Of a stretch of 64,000 bases of DNA, positions 13,105 to 24,648 are shown one piece after another. Source of the DNA: Campanula takesimana (taxonomy: Eukaryota > Streptophyta > Magnoliopsida > Asterales > Campanulaceae); assembly GCA_026119855.1 (NCBI GenBank), contig JAOWBW010000379.1, positions 579,301-643,300 of the forward strand. The letters are read 5' to 3'. The translations under genes and the position numbers were made by a program. How positions within the stretch are numbered: the first letter of the stretch is position 1; the number at the start of each line of letters is the position of its first letter. Under the pieces are notes generated by a model. The model saw nothing but the letters and a program-made list of their open reading frames with translations, had not been told where the DNA came from and ran no database searches.

Positions 13105-13195
13105 AGCGCATAGGGTCCGATCGGACCTCCTTAAAGCCCCGGACAGACCACCCAATCGCGCGGTCGGACAGATTTGTCGACCCGGGTGGATTTCT
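13105..13195 (-). promoter_or_regulatory. CpG-rich motif cluster upstream of ATHILA ORF-1-like ORF
   Basis: Contains GGTCCGATCGGACC, CCCCGGACAGACC, CGCGCGGTCGGAC and GTCGACCCGGGTGG (plus-strand reading). In minus orientation it precedes a CT-rich leader (13050-12900) and the accessory ORF. An internal promoter role is inferred by analogy with the other elements. Confidence 0.45.
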
Positions 13196-13662
13196 TCGAT
13201 GCTACTTTACGTCATTTTCTGTTTGTTTTTGGTCTGGCTGGATCTCTACCGCTCTTTTTTTTTAAAAAAAAAAAATATACCTGCAAAATAAATATTAGAA
13301 AAACAAAACAATAATTATAGTAAAAATAAATAAACGAAATAATTCATCGGTTACCATCCCGATGATGCTTGTTTTAGGTCATTAGCTCGACCCCTTTCTT
13401 TTAACTGGAATGGGCAAAGAATGGTATCGTGATGGCCTATTGTTTTTGACAATTCGGCATTCCATGCCCATTAGAGTGATTGAGTTTCTGCGATCAATGC
13501 ACATGAGTCATCCGGTACTTATTTTTAACGGGATTGTTTTTCTATAATCTTTACATGCTTGCCATCCCGTTGCTATCTTTTCTTTTGGTACCCTACTTTT
13601 TGCCATAGATATTTCAGTTTTGTTGCTTTTAGTAGGGCACACATTTTTAATTTCACCGTAAT

Positions 13663-14860
13663 CTAAGGACTTTTAATTAGTTTGATTTTTTCTATAGAGT
13701 CCTTAAATTGTGATATTTCTACTTCCTTGCTTCCATCCTCAAGAACGTTAATTTCATGGCAAGGGTTCTCAATATTTAATTTTGGCATTTTAAACTCAAC
13801 TTTCTTGTCTCCAACATTTAAAATGAGATTACCATTCTTAACATCTATTTTCGCCCCAGCGGTTGCAAGGAAAGGACTTCCCAAAATGATGGTAATTTTA
13901 TGGTCTTCTTCCATCTCAAGAACAACTAAATCTATAGGGATGGTTAGCTTCCCTATTTGACAAGGAACATCCTCTATAATACGCACCGGATACTTAATGG
14001 AGCGGTCCTCTAATTGTAATTTTATGGTGGTGGGATTGAGTTCCCCCACACCTATTTTATTACTTACCGAAAGCGGGATGAGGCTAACACTTTCTCCAAG
14101 ATCTATCATTGCTTTATCAATGTTACAATTACCAATGCTACAAGGAATCGAGAATGTACCGGGATCTATAAGGTTTGGAGGAAGCTAATTTTGCAAAACG
14201 GTACTAATGTCATTTGCCATAATGATGGTCTCAAACTCCCCTAATCTCCTCTTATTTGAAAGAATTATTGATATAAATTGATTTTAAAACATCTAGAAAC
14301 TTAGTGAATTGCTTATCTAGTTTTGCTCTTGCCAACCTTTAAGGGTATGGTATTGGTGGGTCAAAGTTTCTAGATGGTATTGGGGAGTACTCCGTCCCTT
14401 TCTCAACCTCCTTATTAGTTTCAACAATCCAAGGGGTTGGACTATGGTTCTTTTCACTAAGGTTTTCTACTTTTCCACTCGCACTAATTATTGCATTAGC
14501 ATGCTCATTAGGCCTTTGCGATTGACCGGGAAGGCTCCCTTATGGTCTATACGAAGCGTTGGCCTGTTGAGCTTGTTGATTTTCAAGCATTTTATTGTGA
14601 GCGGCTAAGTTATCAAACCTAGCATTTAACAACTTAAAATTTTCCCTAAATTCATTGTTGATCTTATCTTGAGCATTTTTATTTTCAATGATAAAATCCA
14701 TCAAAATATCTAACTTTGATTTTGGGGGAGGGAAAGCATTAGAATTACCATTGAATGTTTGTGTGAATCCCGGTGGTTGTGAAGAAGGTTGTGGGTTTAA
14801 AATGTTGTTACACCTATAGGAAAAATTGGGGTGATTTTTCTATTCCGGATTGTATATGTT
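13663..14860 (-). pseudogene. Athila-like gag C-terminus and aspartic protease
   Basis: The 14860-14200 part, read on the minus strand, gives a Gag tail with NKNAQDKINNEFRENFKLL and ENQQAQQANA, then PPIPYP and LDKQFTKFLDVLKSI, a linker typical of Athila-type Gag-Pro. The 14109-13663 part is an open protease domain starting DLGESVSLIPLS, with DRSIKYPVRIIEDV, and ending ILGSPFLATAGAKIDV, a retropepsin-like fold. Stops and a frameshift separate gag from protease. RT does not follow, so the element cannot be autonomous. Confidence 0.8.
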
Positions 14861-15146
14861 TGAATACATTGTTGGGTTTCGTGGCAACATACGCAGCGGA
14901 ATTAAGCATTTAAAATTTATAGAAACCCAAAGCCCATAGATCCATTCATATGATTATATCAAATACATCTACAATGAATACTAGAATACTAACCCTTTAT
15001 GAAACTTACTTTCACAATGAACTATATGTAATTAATATGTGATATCTTGTTCTTCACTTTTGGGATCTTAGAACAAGAATAAAACCTCTCAAACTCTTTG
15101 AAAGTTGTCACAAAGTAATAGGACTGATTAGGCTGATTAGAGGCTG

Positions 15147-15154
15147 TTTATATA
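15147..15154 (-). promoter_or_regulatory. TATA box of copia LTR A
   Basis: TATATAAA on the minus strand, 85 bp downstream of the GC-rich cluster in the element's sense. Confidence 0.6.
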
Positions 15155-15238
15155 CTTGTTAGACCTATTCCAAATAGGTAACAAGTGATTAAACCCGTAA
15201 GAAAACGTATTGGAAAAACCTAGTCCAAACAGGACTTG

Positions 15239-15298
15239 AGGTCCGCCCGGGTTCACACGTGGTCCGCCCGGGTCCTTTACAAGGTCCGACCGGACCTC
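15239..15298 (-). promoter_or_regulatory. CpG-rich motif cluster in copia LTR A
   Basis: Two GGTCCGCCCGGGT units and one GGTCCGACCGGACC palindrome, with an embedded G-box CACGTG at 15256-15261. A promoter-proximal array is inferred. Confidence 0.6.
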
Positions 15299-16166
15299 CC
15301 CTGTTTCCAGTTTTCTCCTCTGATCTTCCTAATATTCCTCAAAGGCCCTTCGACCCTTAATTCCAATTAAGTCATTTTAAGATTCGTTCTAATGTGTGTG
15401 ACCCTTTAGGATTATACTAAGTTGGCAATGGGTGTAAACCCATAAGATATGATTAGGTTCTAGCAAATCGTCATACCTTCCCAATTAGTATAACTATATA
15501 AGTTCGTATCCTTTTATTAAAACATATCACAATTTCTTTGTTCACGATGTCTATTGAACGTAAGCCATGGTCAATGGTCAACTTACATTGTTCAATGCTT
15601 TCTCGATCCCGAATGTATTGATACAACAAATCATATTTGAGCACGGCCATGCATTTCATCAATACCATTCATCGAGTGGCTAAAGTTTGACATCTCTCTT
15701 GACGAGGAATAAATCCTATCTTGACTTATTACTCTTCCCTACATGAATCCGATTATGTCAATCATATTCTTTATAACTACCCGGTTAGGGGTAACGTTTG
15801 AATATGTCAAACATAATGTTCATCAAGTGGAAGACTGTAATAATCTCAGGTCTAAAGATTCAAGTGATATAACTATATGAGATTTAATTATGACATTGTG
15901 ACCATGACATAAATCTCATACGGGTCAGTCCAGTATTAGTTCTCCAACAAATACCCACAAGTTTAGTTGTATACCATACACCATAATCATCATATGATTA
16001 TCTATTAAACTTATACTAACAATTAATCATAATTATCATGGACGGGGATTATTATAATAAACATGCAAAGGATATAATAATCAAACATTCAATATCTTTA
16101 TTAAAACATAATCAATAGATAACATTAATCGTTCATATAACGTGCGTAGAGCATACAACACCAACA

Positions 16167-16180
16167 ATCTCCCACTTGCA
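16167..16180 (-). other. Polypurine tract of copia copy A
   Basis: On the minus strand GCAAGTGGGAGATT directly precedes the LTR, the expected plus-strand priming site. Confidence 0.75.
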
Positions 16181-16186
16181 CTAGGC

Positions 16187-16782
16187 CTAATTAATGTATC
16201 GAATACCCATAGACCTAACATGACCATCATGCTTTGCTTGTGGAAGACCCTTTGTTAATGGGTCGGCAATGTTATCATCAGTCGGTACTCTGCATATATT
16301 TACGTCTCCTCTATCAACGATCTCTTGAATGATATGAAAACGCCTAAGTATGTGTTTGGATTTCTGATTTGATCTTGGTTCCTTTGCTTGAGCGATAGCA
16401 CCATTATTATCACAATAAAGGTCTATTGGATTAGCAATGCTAGGAACTACCTCTAGTTCACCAATGAAAATCTTGATCCAAACAACCTCTTTTGCAGCAT
16501 CGGATGCAGCAATATACTCAGCTTCCGTTATAGAATATGTGACGGTAAATTGCTTAGAACTCTTCCCGCTAACCGCACATCCATTAAGCACAAACACAAA
16601 TCCAGATTGCGATCTTGAATCATCCTTGTCGATTTGGAAGCTTTCATCTGTGTAACCACTTACAACTAGATCATCTTCCACACCTCCATACACCAAGAAC
16701 GAATCTTTAGTCCTTCTCAAGTACTTAAGAATCGTCTTGACTGCCATCCAGTGACTTTCACCAGGATCTGATTGGTATCTAT
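16187..16782 (-). pseudogene. Ty1/copia RNase H, C-terminal fragment (copy A)
   Basis: 186 residues of copia RNase H are open: SGYTDESFQIDKDDSRSQSG, ITEAEYIAASDAAKEVVWI, DLYCDNNGAIAQAKEP and DDNIADPLTKGLP. It matches the same region of copies B and C. One substitution relative to the other copies changes the WKSSKQ motif to GKSSKQ. Homology to copy C (54345 on) stops at about 16782, after TTGGTATCTA, where unrelated DNA begins. RT, integrase and gag are missing, so this is a 3' fragment. Confidence 0.9.
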
Positions 16783-17182
16783 AATACCATATTACTCAAT
16801 TTATTTTCTAATAGTTTTTTTACTTGAAGGAATAATGCCTAGCACCAAGCACTCGGCCCAAGCACCTATCTTTGATGCAGCCGCTGCACCTGACACTCAA
16901 AAATCAAGCAGATTGAGGGCGAAAACAATCTTTAAGCATGTGGGATTAACCCCATCGCACCCTGCCACACCATGATCCCTGTAATAATCTATATTTTGGA
17001 TTTAGGAAGAATAATTTTCTATCTAATCTTGAGATGTTGGTTTTCTGCAAAGTCTAGATTAAGTTAAGTGCCCAAAAACATTTTAGTCTGCTTTTTGAAA
17101 GTCGATTCAGATTGAATTCTATTTGGGCTAATTGAAATTGTTGAGGATGATAGATACATTAAGTTTAGAGGACTAAACTTCT
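16783..17182 (+). other. Unassigned sequence, probably 3' internal part of a gypsy element
   Basis: A short open stretch (16832-16975) encodes a basic peptide I do not recognise. It is followed by non-coding DNA and then a polypurine tract and LTR start. It could be the end of a gypsy polyprotein; no domain supports this. Confidence 0.35.
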
Positions 17183-17198
17183 TTTAAGGAGGTAGGAA
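17183..17198 (+). other. Polypurine tract of a Ty3/gypsy element
   Basis: TTTAAGGAGGTAGGAA directly before an LTR start TGTAATGACCCG. Confidence 0.6.
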
Positions 17199-17610
17199 TG
17201 TAATGACCCGAAAATTCATAATTATATTTTGGGCTTTAATAAATCATTTGGCAATTTAAGGTATTTATTTTTTGGATTATATTGTTGGGTTAATAATATT
17301 ATTTAAAATTTAAAATTCTTCTGGGCTTTAGTTACTTTGGGCCAAGTTAAAAATTACAAATAAGCTTTTGGGTTAATGGGTATTAAAGAGAGCTTAAATA
17401 GAATTTTGGTTTAGCCCACTAAAAGATTGGTTTAGTAAATCAGTTTTAGTCTTTAAATAGGGTTTGTAACCTACTTTGGGAAGAAAAGGAAAAAGTAACG
17501 CAAACTCAATTTCGGTGATAGCGGCTGTGAGCTCTAGAGAGACGAAGGCTTTGGTAGATCATCCAGACTATTTGAGGTATGATATTGAACGACAGAAACC
17601 AACTTGGTAA
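17199..17610 (+). repeat. Ty3/gypsy 3' LTR, partial
   Basis: It starts TGTAATGACCCGAAAATT, a beginning common in plant gypsy LTRs, and has a TTTAAATAGGG core-promoter-like string near 17452. It runs into the Tat-like LTR near 17611 and its end is not seen. No GC-rich cluster is obvious here. Confidence 0.5.
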
Positions 17611-18302
17611 ATGGGTTCCATGGACTTTGGGCCAATACCTGATAAAGCCTCATGTACAAGAGGCTCATGGCTTACGGCTCAACATGATCAAGATACCTCG
17701 GCATTACCTAAGCCAAGTGAGCCGGCCTGGACTAGGCCGAGATAGACAATAAAGGCGGTGATCATCCTGTTACACCTAGCCCGGCCTCTATGACGAGCGG
17801 GGGTAGATAAGGCAAGCCGACTTATCTCTACTCTTCAGTAACTACCTTACTTTCCTAGTACAAAGAGTAGTTTACAAATAGAGTCCAACATATACACAAA
17901 TAAAGAGAATCATTACTTGATAAGGAAACCTCTTCTGCAAGGCAACAATGATTACAATCCTTATCAGGATTCTACTTTCCTAATATACGAGTTCTACTCT
18001 AAAACGGACTCTATGACTTCCTTAACAAGTCAGGACTAATTCACCAGCGCCTATATAAACAGACCCTGATACGACAAACAAAAAATGAATTCTTTGGGCT
18101 CTTACTATGGTCAATTGATTTCTATTTGTTTTATCTCACATAAAGCGTATTCTTATTCTCACGCCGGAGGGCCTTCGTCGGTGAAGCCCCGACTAGTTTA
18201 CGTGTTATTGTTTCGTGTGTGTAGATCCGAACGAGGAGGTTCTTCTTGCTGGGATTATCCGAACCGTTGGACGAAGGTTGATCCGGTACGTTTCTTGCAG
18301 CA
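17611..18302 (+). repeat. Tat-type Ty3/gypsy 5' LTR
   Basis: The right end TTTCTTGCAGCA is followed by a sequence that takes the place of the usual Tat PBS. A TATA box (TATATAAA, 18052-18059) lies about 250 bp upstream of that end. The left end is uncertain; TG dinucleotides at 17612, 17621 and 17640 are all possible. GC content is raised around 17700-17830, but without a clear repeated unit. Confidence 0.55.
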
Positions 18303-18320
18303 TCAGTTGGTTCCATTGCA
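18303..18320 (+). other. Probable primer binding site of the Tat-type element
   Basis: TCAGTTGGTTCCATTGCAG sits where Tat elements usually have a TTGGCGCC-type PBS. It is diverged, so the tRNA cannot be named. Confidence 0.4.
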
Positions 18321-18372
18321 GGGAAACGTTCGATCGGAGAACACTTTTCGTCCGGATAACCGCAATCTCCTC

Positions 18373-20127
18373 ATGGCTGAAATACCGGTAGACGGTCAAG
18401 CAGCGAACGTAACCCCGGAAGGCAACCCCAATCCACCACAACCTAACTTGGTTAACAACGCTGCTCAAACTCAAGGGCTCTCTCCACCTCCTCCTCAACC
18501 CCATGGGGGCGGCATGCACACGTGTTCAAGAGGACCTCCACCAAAGGTTACCCAAATTTATGGACGACGGAGGAGAGCGGCAACAAGACTTCAAAATAGC
18601 GAAGCTGGCCCCTCAAGACTACAGCCTTTATATCGAAGGGCATTGCTTCAACAGAACCTCACAACGTTTCAACATTTGGCTGACTCTCAAAGAACCCTCC
18701 TAGAATATGACCCTGAGCACTCCATGGCACATCTCCTCTAGCCCTTTGGAACTAGGGGAGCTCACGAGGATGATAGACGGAGTCATCATAGGGAAATACC
18801 ACGTGCGGATGGCCGACGTGACCGGGATCCAAGTGATATTTCACTAGAGAACTGAGCAAGCCGGCTTGAAGGTCGATTGTGCCCAATTAACCGAGAAGGG
18901 AGAGATTTAAGGAATCAGATAAATCAAAGGAGGGAAGAAGAAGCTGAATCTCCCGACGTAAGAATTCTGGGAGAAAGACGACATCATAATGATCGACGTC
19001 GGTCTCCATCAAAGACGACACCGTCCCATCGTACTCCACTTAGACGACCTATCCCTAACCCAGAGGTAAGCCGAGTTGCTGGGGGAAACCTAGATAAGGG
19101 AGGAGACAGACAAAGGAGCCCTAATCGTAGTTCAGAAATTGATTATCCAACCATAAGGGATCTAAAAGAGAGGCTCGAGAACGTGGAGATGAACCAAGGG
19201 CAGAGAAGACCCAGGAATAATTATGACGCGATGCGTCCTTTCACACAGTGGATAAGGGACTCTCCACCAAACCCTCGGTTAAAACTCCCCAACTTAGACA
19301 AGTACTCTGGCAATTCTGATGCCTTGAATCACCTTCAGGCTTTCGAGGGCATGATGGCTCTTGTATCCAATCAAGACGATATACTTTGCAAAGCTTTTGC
19401 TAGCAAGAAAGAAAAGACTCTCCGACTTAGCCAATATGGTGCAAGGTAAAAATGAGATGACCATGATTTTTCCAGAGATTCAGAAACCTAGCAAATTCCA
19501 TCGAAGAACGGCTTACCGACAGAGAAATAATAGTGTGTTTTACTAACGGGAAAAGATCTGATGCCCTTACTTATGAGTTGTCGGTTAGAGAGCCCCGAAC
19601 GAAGTAAGAATTATACCATGTGGCCTAAGCGACTGCTATTGCGGAGGAAAAAAGAAAATTGAAATTTGGTAAATGGGACAGAGACTGAGATCATGAAACC
19701 AAGCCGACCACTGGGGACTCAGCCCAAGGGTCCAATGGAGGCAGAAACAGGGGGAAAACAGGATGAGGGGAACGGAGAAAGCCGAGATCTTCACCCCCTC
19801 ACTAAGCCAATCTCGGAGATATTAAACTTGGTAGACCTTCCTAACCCTAAACCAATCAGAGAAAATCCCAAGTATCCGAAAGACACCAGCAAGTACTGTG
19901 CCTACCACAGAGACAATGGTCACGACACAAAAAATTGCTTTGCTCTGAAAAAGATGATACAAAAGTGGATTGACCAAGGGAAGCTGGACCAATATGTCAT
20001 GAAAAAGGACAACAAACTCCCGAGGGAGGAAGGGAATGAGGAAGAACAGGGAGATAGGCCTCCCAGAGCCAAATTGATTGGAGTCATACGAGAGGAGATC
20101 CCCTCAAACACCAAGTTGAAAGAATAG
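18373..20127 (+). pseudogene. Tat-type gypsy Gag, frameshifted
   Basis: The likely start is the ATG at 18373 (MAEIPVDGQA). The capsid-like block around 19200-19400 reads RPFTQWIRDSPPN and LPNLDKYSGNSDALNHLQAF, the Retrotrans_gag region of Tat elements. A zinc-knuckle-like CAYHRDNGHDTKNC occurs near 19900. At least two frame changes (near 18740-18880 and 19440-19660) and a stop break the gene. The C-terminus (19666-20127) is open and charged. Confidence 0.85.
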
Positions 20128-20184
20128 ATTCATGAGCTGAGGAAGGCCTATCACATTCCCCCGTGGATCCATAAAAGAGAAGAG

Positions 20185-22567
20185 GTGTTCAGTTTCTCCC
20201 CAAACGAACTGGCCGAGAACAAAGTGATGAGGGAACAGCCACTGATAATCAAGGGAATGATTGATAATTGTGAATCTGAAAGACTCCTTATTGACTCAGG
20301 AGCAGCTAAAGACGTGCTCTATTACAGCACTTTCAAGGAGATGGAGCTACCAGATAGCATGCTATCTCCTTATAATGGAGGACTAGATGGGTTTACAAAT
20401 CACAAAGCAGAAGCAAAAAGGACCGTGGACCTATTGCTTGAAGTTTGAGAATACCCTTACAAGACTTCTGCAACAATCACATTCATTTTTATGGACCTAG
20501 CCAGTGACTACCATGCCATCTTGGACTCTCATAGACAAGGGAAACTCGGCATGGTTACTTCCCTCCCTCACCAAAGGGTGAAGTTCCCCACCCCGGCATG
20601 AATTAGATGTGTACTGGGTGCTCCAAAAGATTTCTTGGAGCATGTGATGAAGTCTAGGAAGACTAAAAAAAAGATGGAAATTGACACTCCAGAAAAGAAC
20701 ATCACTCTTTCCAGGACGACCACAGTTACCAAGTCGACATCAAACATCAGCGTAATTCTTGAAGCAGTTGAAGATCTTCCGGAAGAATGGGTAATACTTG
20801 ACACCGAAGACACTGCAACAGAGGCCGAGATGACCTATAGACTTAAAGGTTTTGGCTCTATTTCCCTCAATACAGCTTCTGACAAGCCAAGTGACTTGAC
20901 CCTCGCCCTCATCCCAAGCTCGGGGGCCACAGAACCTACTCATGTTGAACCTACTCATGTTGAAACCGAGGTCGATCAACTTCTAGATTTAGAAAACTTA
21001 ATCCTAGAAGGAAAAAACAAGGAGCGTGTCAGAGAAATTATCATAGAAACTTTGGGATTCAGGGATGGACCAGAACTTAAACCGGTTGATCAACTTGAAG
21101 AGGTCGTGATCAACCCTGATTATCCTGAACAGAAGATAAAAATTGGAAGGCAACTCCCTCCAAAAAAAAAGGGAAAAGATCATCTCCCTACTCAAGAACA
21201 ACCTAGACGTGTTTACGTGGCAAGTAGAAGACATGGTTGGAGTAAAGGAAGATATTTCCCTTCACAAACTTGAAGTGGACAAGTTCTTCAAACCTGTTAA
21301 ACAAGCACGCAGAGTTTTATCCAGAGACAAAGAGAAGGCTATTGAAGAGGAAGTAGAGAAATTGCTGAAAGCCAGTATTATATGGGAAGCAACTTACCGG
21401 GAATGGCTGGCCAATGTCGTCATGGTCGTCAAACAAAACGGCAAATGGAGAATGTGTGTAGACTTTACAGACCTCAACAAGGCATGTCCCAAAGATAGTT
21501 ACCCGCTCCCAAGGATTGATAAGCTGGTAGACTCCATTGCTAGACACCAGACACTTAGCTTCCTTGATGCTTATTCGGGCTATCATCAGGTTAAAATGGC
21601 AGAAGATGACATTGAAAAGACAGCCTTCCAAGCAGTAGGTGGAATTTATTGCAATGTAATGATGCCCTTTGGTCTCAAGAATGCTGGAGCAACCTACCAA
21701 AGGATGGTTAACAAGGTCTTCAAGTCCCAGATTGGAAGAAACATGGAGGCCTACATAGACGACATGGTAATAAAAATCAAGTCAGGAAGCCATACCGTGG
21801 ACTTGAAGGAAACGATAAAAAATTTGAAGGCAAATGACATGAAGCTCAACCCCAGCAAGTGCGTATTTGGGGTCACAGCAGGAAAGTTCCTGGGCTTCAT
21901 GGTCTCACAGAGAGGCATTGAGGCCAATCCAAAAAAGATCCAAGTACTGGTAGACATGCAAGAGCTAACATGTATCAAAGAAGTTCAGAGACTGAATGGA
22001 AGGGTTACCGCCCTAGGAAGATTCATTGCAAGATCAGCAGAAAAATCCCTCCCCTTCTTTAAACCCTTAAAGGGAACAAAGGATTTCGCTTGGACACAAG
22101 AGTGCTCGGCCTCATTCCAGCAGTTGAAGGGATACTTGGGATCTCCGCCCCTACTCAGCAGCCTTATCATGGGAGAAATGCTTTACGTGTTCCTTGCAGA
22201 AACGGACCATGCTATAGAAGCAGTACTTGTTCGAGAAGAGGACGCAACCTAGAAGCCAATATACTATGTACCTACTTCTCCGCCCATCCTATCACAGTCT
22301 ATACTGATGCGCCCCTCAGAAAAATACTCCACAAGATGGATAGCTCAGACAGGTTACTCAACTGGTCTATTGAGCTGACCGAGTTCGACATCATATATAA
22401 GCTGAGGAAGACCTTACTAGCACAACCTCTAGCAGACTTCCTGGTTGAGACGGACTTCTCAAACGAGCATGAATCAGTAACGCGAAAAAGGAAATTCTCC
22501 ACAGACAGAGAACCCCTCAATGAGTTACCCACAGATTGCTGGATCTTATATACAAACGGGTCGACTA
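20185..22567 (+). pseudogene. Tat-type gypsy protease, RT and RNase H, cut by a copia insertion
   Basis: The protease core LLIDSGAAKDVLYY lies near 20280. A linker (20635-21160) ends EEVVINPDYPEQKIKIG. RT (21143-22252) has MCVDFTDLNKACPKDSYPLP, FLDAYSGYHQVKM, the FGLKNAGATYQR motif and the catalytic YIDDMVI. A frameshift lies at the A-run near 21165 and a TAG at 22250. The first RNase H remnant (22280-22450) is followed by WILYTNGS, the start of the second, archaeal-type RNase H that marks the Tat lineage. The sequence stops there at 22567, where the copia LTR begins. The integrase half is not in the window. Confidence 0.88.
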
Positions 22568-23016
22568 TGTTGGGTTTCCTATCAACATGCGCAGCAGAAT
22601 TAAGCAGTAAATTTTTCTAGAAACCGAAAGGCCATAGATCCATTCATGTGATTAAATCAAATACAACATAATGAATACTAGAATACTAACCCTTGATGCC
22701 TTTGTTAACAACCTTGATTCTTTGATGGAGACTTAAAACTTTGATCACGAACAACAGCAGGAACATGAACTATTGAGGCGATAAGTTTCACCCTCTATCG
22801 GTATCCACACATTCGAACGAATATCAAGTAGCTTCTTGATCTTGGTTGCTAGACCAAATTGTGAAACACGCTTTCACAATGATTAGAACTATATGGAATT
22901 TATGTGTGTGTATTCTTGTTCTTCACCCAAGAGATCTTGAAACAAGAAAATAATCCTCTCAAACTCTTTGGAGGCACTCACAATGTTATTCAATGATTAG
23001 GGAAACTAGAGGGGAG

Positions 23017-23024
23017 TTTTATAC
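23017..23024 (-). promoter_or_regulatory. TATA-like box of copia LTR X
   Basis: GTATAAAA on the minus strand, about 84 bp downstream of the motif cluster in the element's sense. Confidence 0.55.
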
Positions 23025-23108
23025 ATGTTGAACCTATTCCAAATAGGTAACAAGTGGTCAAACCCGCAAAAATCGGAATAGGAAAGTTTCTGGCCGAAAC
23101 AGTACATG

Positions 23109-23188
23109 CTCGACCAGGCATAGCATAACACCCGACCGGGTATAGAGGCGGGTCCGGCCGGGTCCTTTGCAAGGTCCGGGCGGGCCCT
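23109..23188 (-). promoter_or_regulatory. CpG-rich motif cluster in copia LTR X
   Basis: Plus-strand reading: CTCGACCAGGC, CCCGACCGGGT, GGGTCCGGCCGGGTCC and GGTCCGGGCGGGCC within 80 bp. It occupies the same slot as the clusters in LTRs A, Y and C. Confidence 0.6.
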
Positions 23189-24632
23189 CCCTTTTTCAAG
23201 ATACCAGTTTTCTCCACTAAATTCCTAAAATCCCTTAAAGGTCCTCCGACCCATAATTCCATTTAAGTCCTTTATGATTCGTTCTATTTGTGTGTGACCC
23301 TATAGGATTACACTAAGTTGGCAATGAGTTTAATCATAAACCCATAAAAATATGATTAGGTTCTAGCAAACCGTCATACGTACCCAAATAGTATAACTAG
23401 ATACAAGTTCGCATTCCTTTAGAACATGTCATAATCCCTTTGTCCACGATGTCATTGAACACAAGTCATGGTCAACAAGTCAACTTGTTTTGTTCAATAC
23501 TTTCTCGATTCCGAATATGTTGATAATCCAAATGACATTGATCTAATCAATTCATTTGAGTCCGGCCGAACATTTTCATCAACATCATTCCTACGAGAGG
23601 CCTAAGCTTGACATCTCTCCGAAGAGGGACAAATCCATTTCGATTATTACTCTTCCCTACGTGAATCCGATTATGCCAATCATACCCTTTATAACTACCC
23701 GGTTAAAGGTAGCGTTTGAATAACATAATGTTCATCAAGTGGAAGACTATAATAACTTCATGTCTAAGGATTCAAATGACATAACTAATATGAGATATAT
23801 GTACGACATAAACCATGACATAAATCTCATACAGCGGGTCATGTCCAGTACCTTGTTCTCCAACAAGTACCCATAAATCTAACATGATCATCCCATGATC
23901 ATTTAGCCATTATACTAGTAATTCATAAGCTCTAGGGACGGAGATTATTATAAGTAAACATGAACAACAATAATAATAAAAACATCTCTTTATTAATATG
24001 AATAAAATGATAACATACACAACGTTTAACAAACGTGCCTAGGGAACATGTCAACTTGTTTTGTTCAATACTTTGTCAATTCCGAATATGTTGATAATAC
24101 AAATGACATTGATCTAATCAATTCATTTGAGTCCGGCCGAACATTTTCATCAACATCATTCCTACGAGAGGCCTAAGCTTGACATCTCTCCGAAGAGGGA
24201 CAAATCCATTTAGCTTATTACTCTTCCCTACGTGAATCCGATTATGCCAATCACACCCTTTATAACTACCCGGTTAAAAGTAGCGTTTGAATATGTCAAA
24301 CATAATGTTCATCAAGTAGAAGACTATAATAACTTCATGTCTAAGGATTAAAATGACATAACTAATATGAGATATATGTACGACATAGACCATGACATAA
24401 ATCTCATACAGCGGGTCATGTCCAGTACCTTGTTCCAAACAAGTACCCATAAATCTAACATGATCATCCCATGATCATTTAGCCTTTATACTAGTGCTTA
24501 ACAAGTACTAGGGACGGAGATTATTATAAGTAAACATGAACAACAATAATAATCAAAACATCTCTTTATTGATATGAAATAAATGATAACAATTACAACG
24601 TTTATTAAACGTGCCTAGGGCACCACTACCAA

Positions 24633-24648
24633 CAATCTCCCACTTGCC
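24633..24648 (-). other. Polypurine tract of copia copy B
   Basis: AGGGCAAGTGGGAGAT on the minus strand, directly next to the 3' LTR. Confidence 0.8.

Larger units (their letters stand above)
9146..14869 (-). mobile_element. Athila-like Ty3/gypsy element, decayed and internally deleted
   Basis: On the minus strand the order is gag C-terminus and protease (14860-13663), a short tail of pol-like sequence (near 13400), a GC-rich motif cluster, an ATHILA ORF-1-like ORF, then 3' non-coding DNA. RT, RNase H and integrase are missing, as only about 300 bp separates protease from the post-pol region. The left end near 9146 (TGTTGCAACC, then TTTATAAATACCGCAAGTG) may be an LTR end, but I could not pair it with a second LTR, so the boundaries are approximate. 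No target duplication is seen. Confidence 0.65.
14870..16166 (-). repeat. Ty1/copia 3' LTR (copy A)
   Basis: Bounded by TGTTGGG at 14870 and CCAACA at 16161-16166, 1297 bp, with polypurine tract and RNase H on its right, so it is the 3' LTR of a minus-strand element. It has a TATA box and GC-rich cluster. The left flank is TACAT; the matching right copy cannot be found because the element is truncated at 16782. Confidence 0.9.
22568..24632 (-). repeat. Ty1/copia 3' LTR (X type) with an internal 574-bp tandem duplication
   Basis: Bounded by TGTTGGGTTTCC at 22568 and CCAACA ending at 24632, 2065 bp against about 1.3-1.5 kb for the sister LTRs. The excess is a partial tandem duplication: GTCAACTTGTTTTGTTC starts at both 23477 and 24051. 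The first unit ends GTGCCTAGGGAAC near 24047 and lacks the last 14 bp of the LTR. The left flank is Tat gypsy sequence ending GACTA. Confidence 0.9.

Noticed and set aside
12547..13155. 202-codon minus-strand ORF with a Ser run
   Set aside because: Composition is low-complexity (Ser, Pro, Asn) and it overlaps the GC-rich cluster and CT-rich leader. It looks like leader DNA without stops, not a protein.
18085..18372. N-terminal extension of the Tat-type Gag
   Set aside because: It spans the LTR end and PBS, so it cannot be part of Gag. The ATG at 18373 is preferred.
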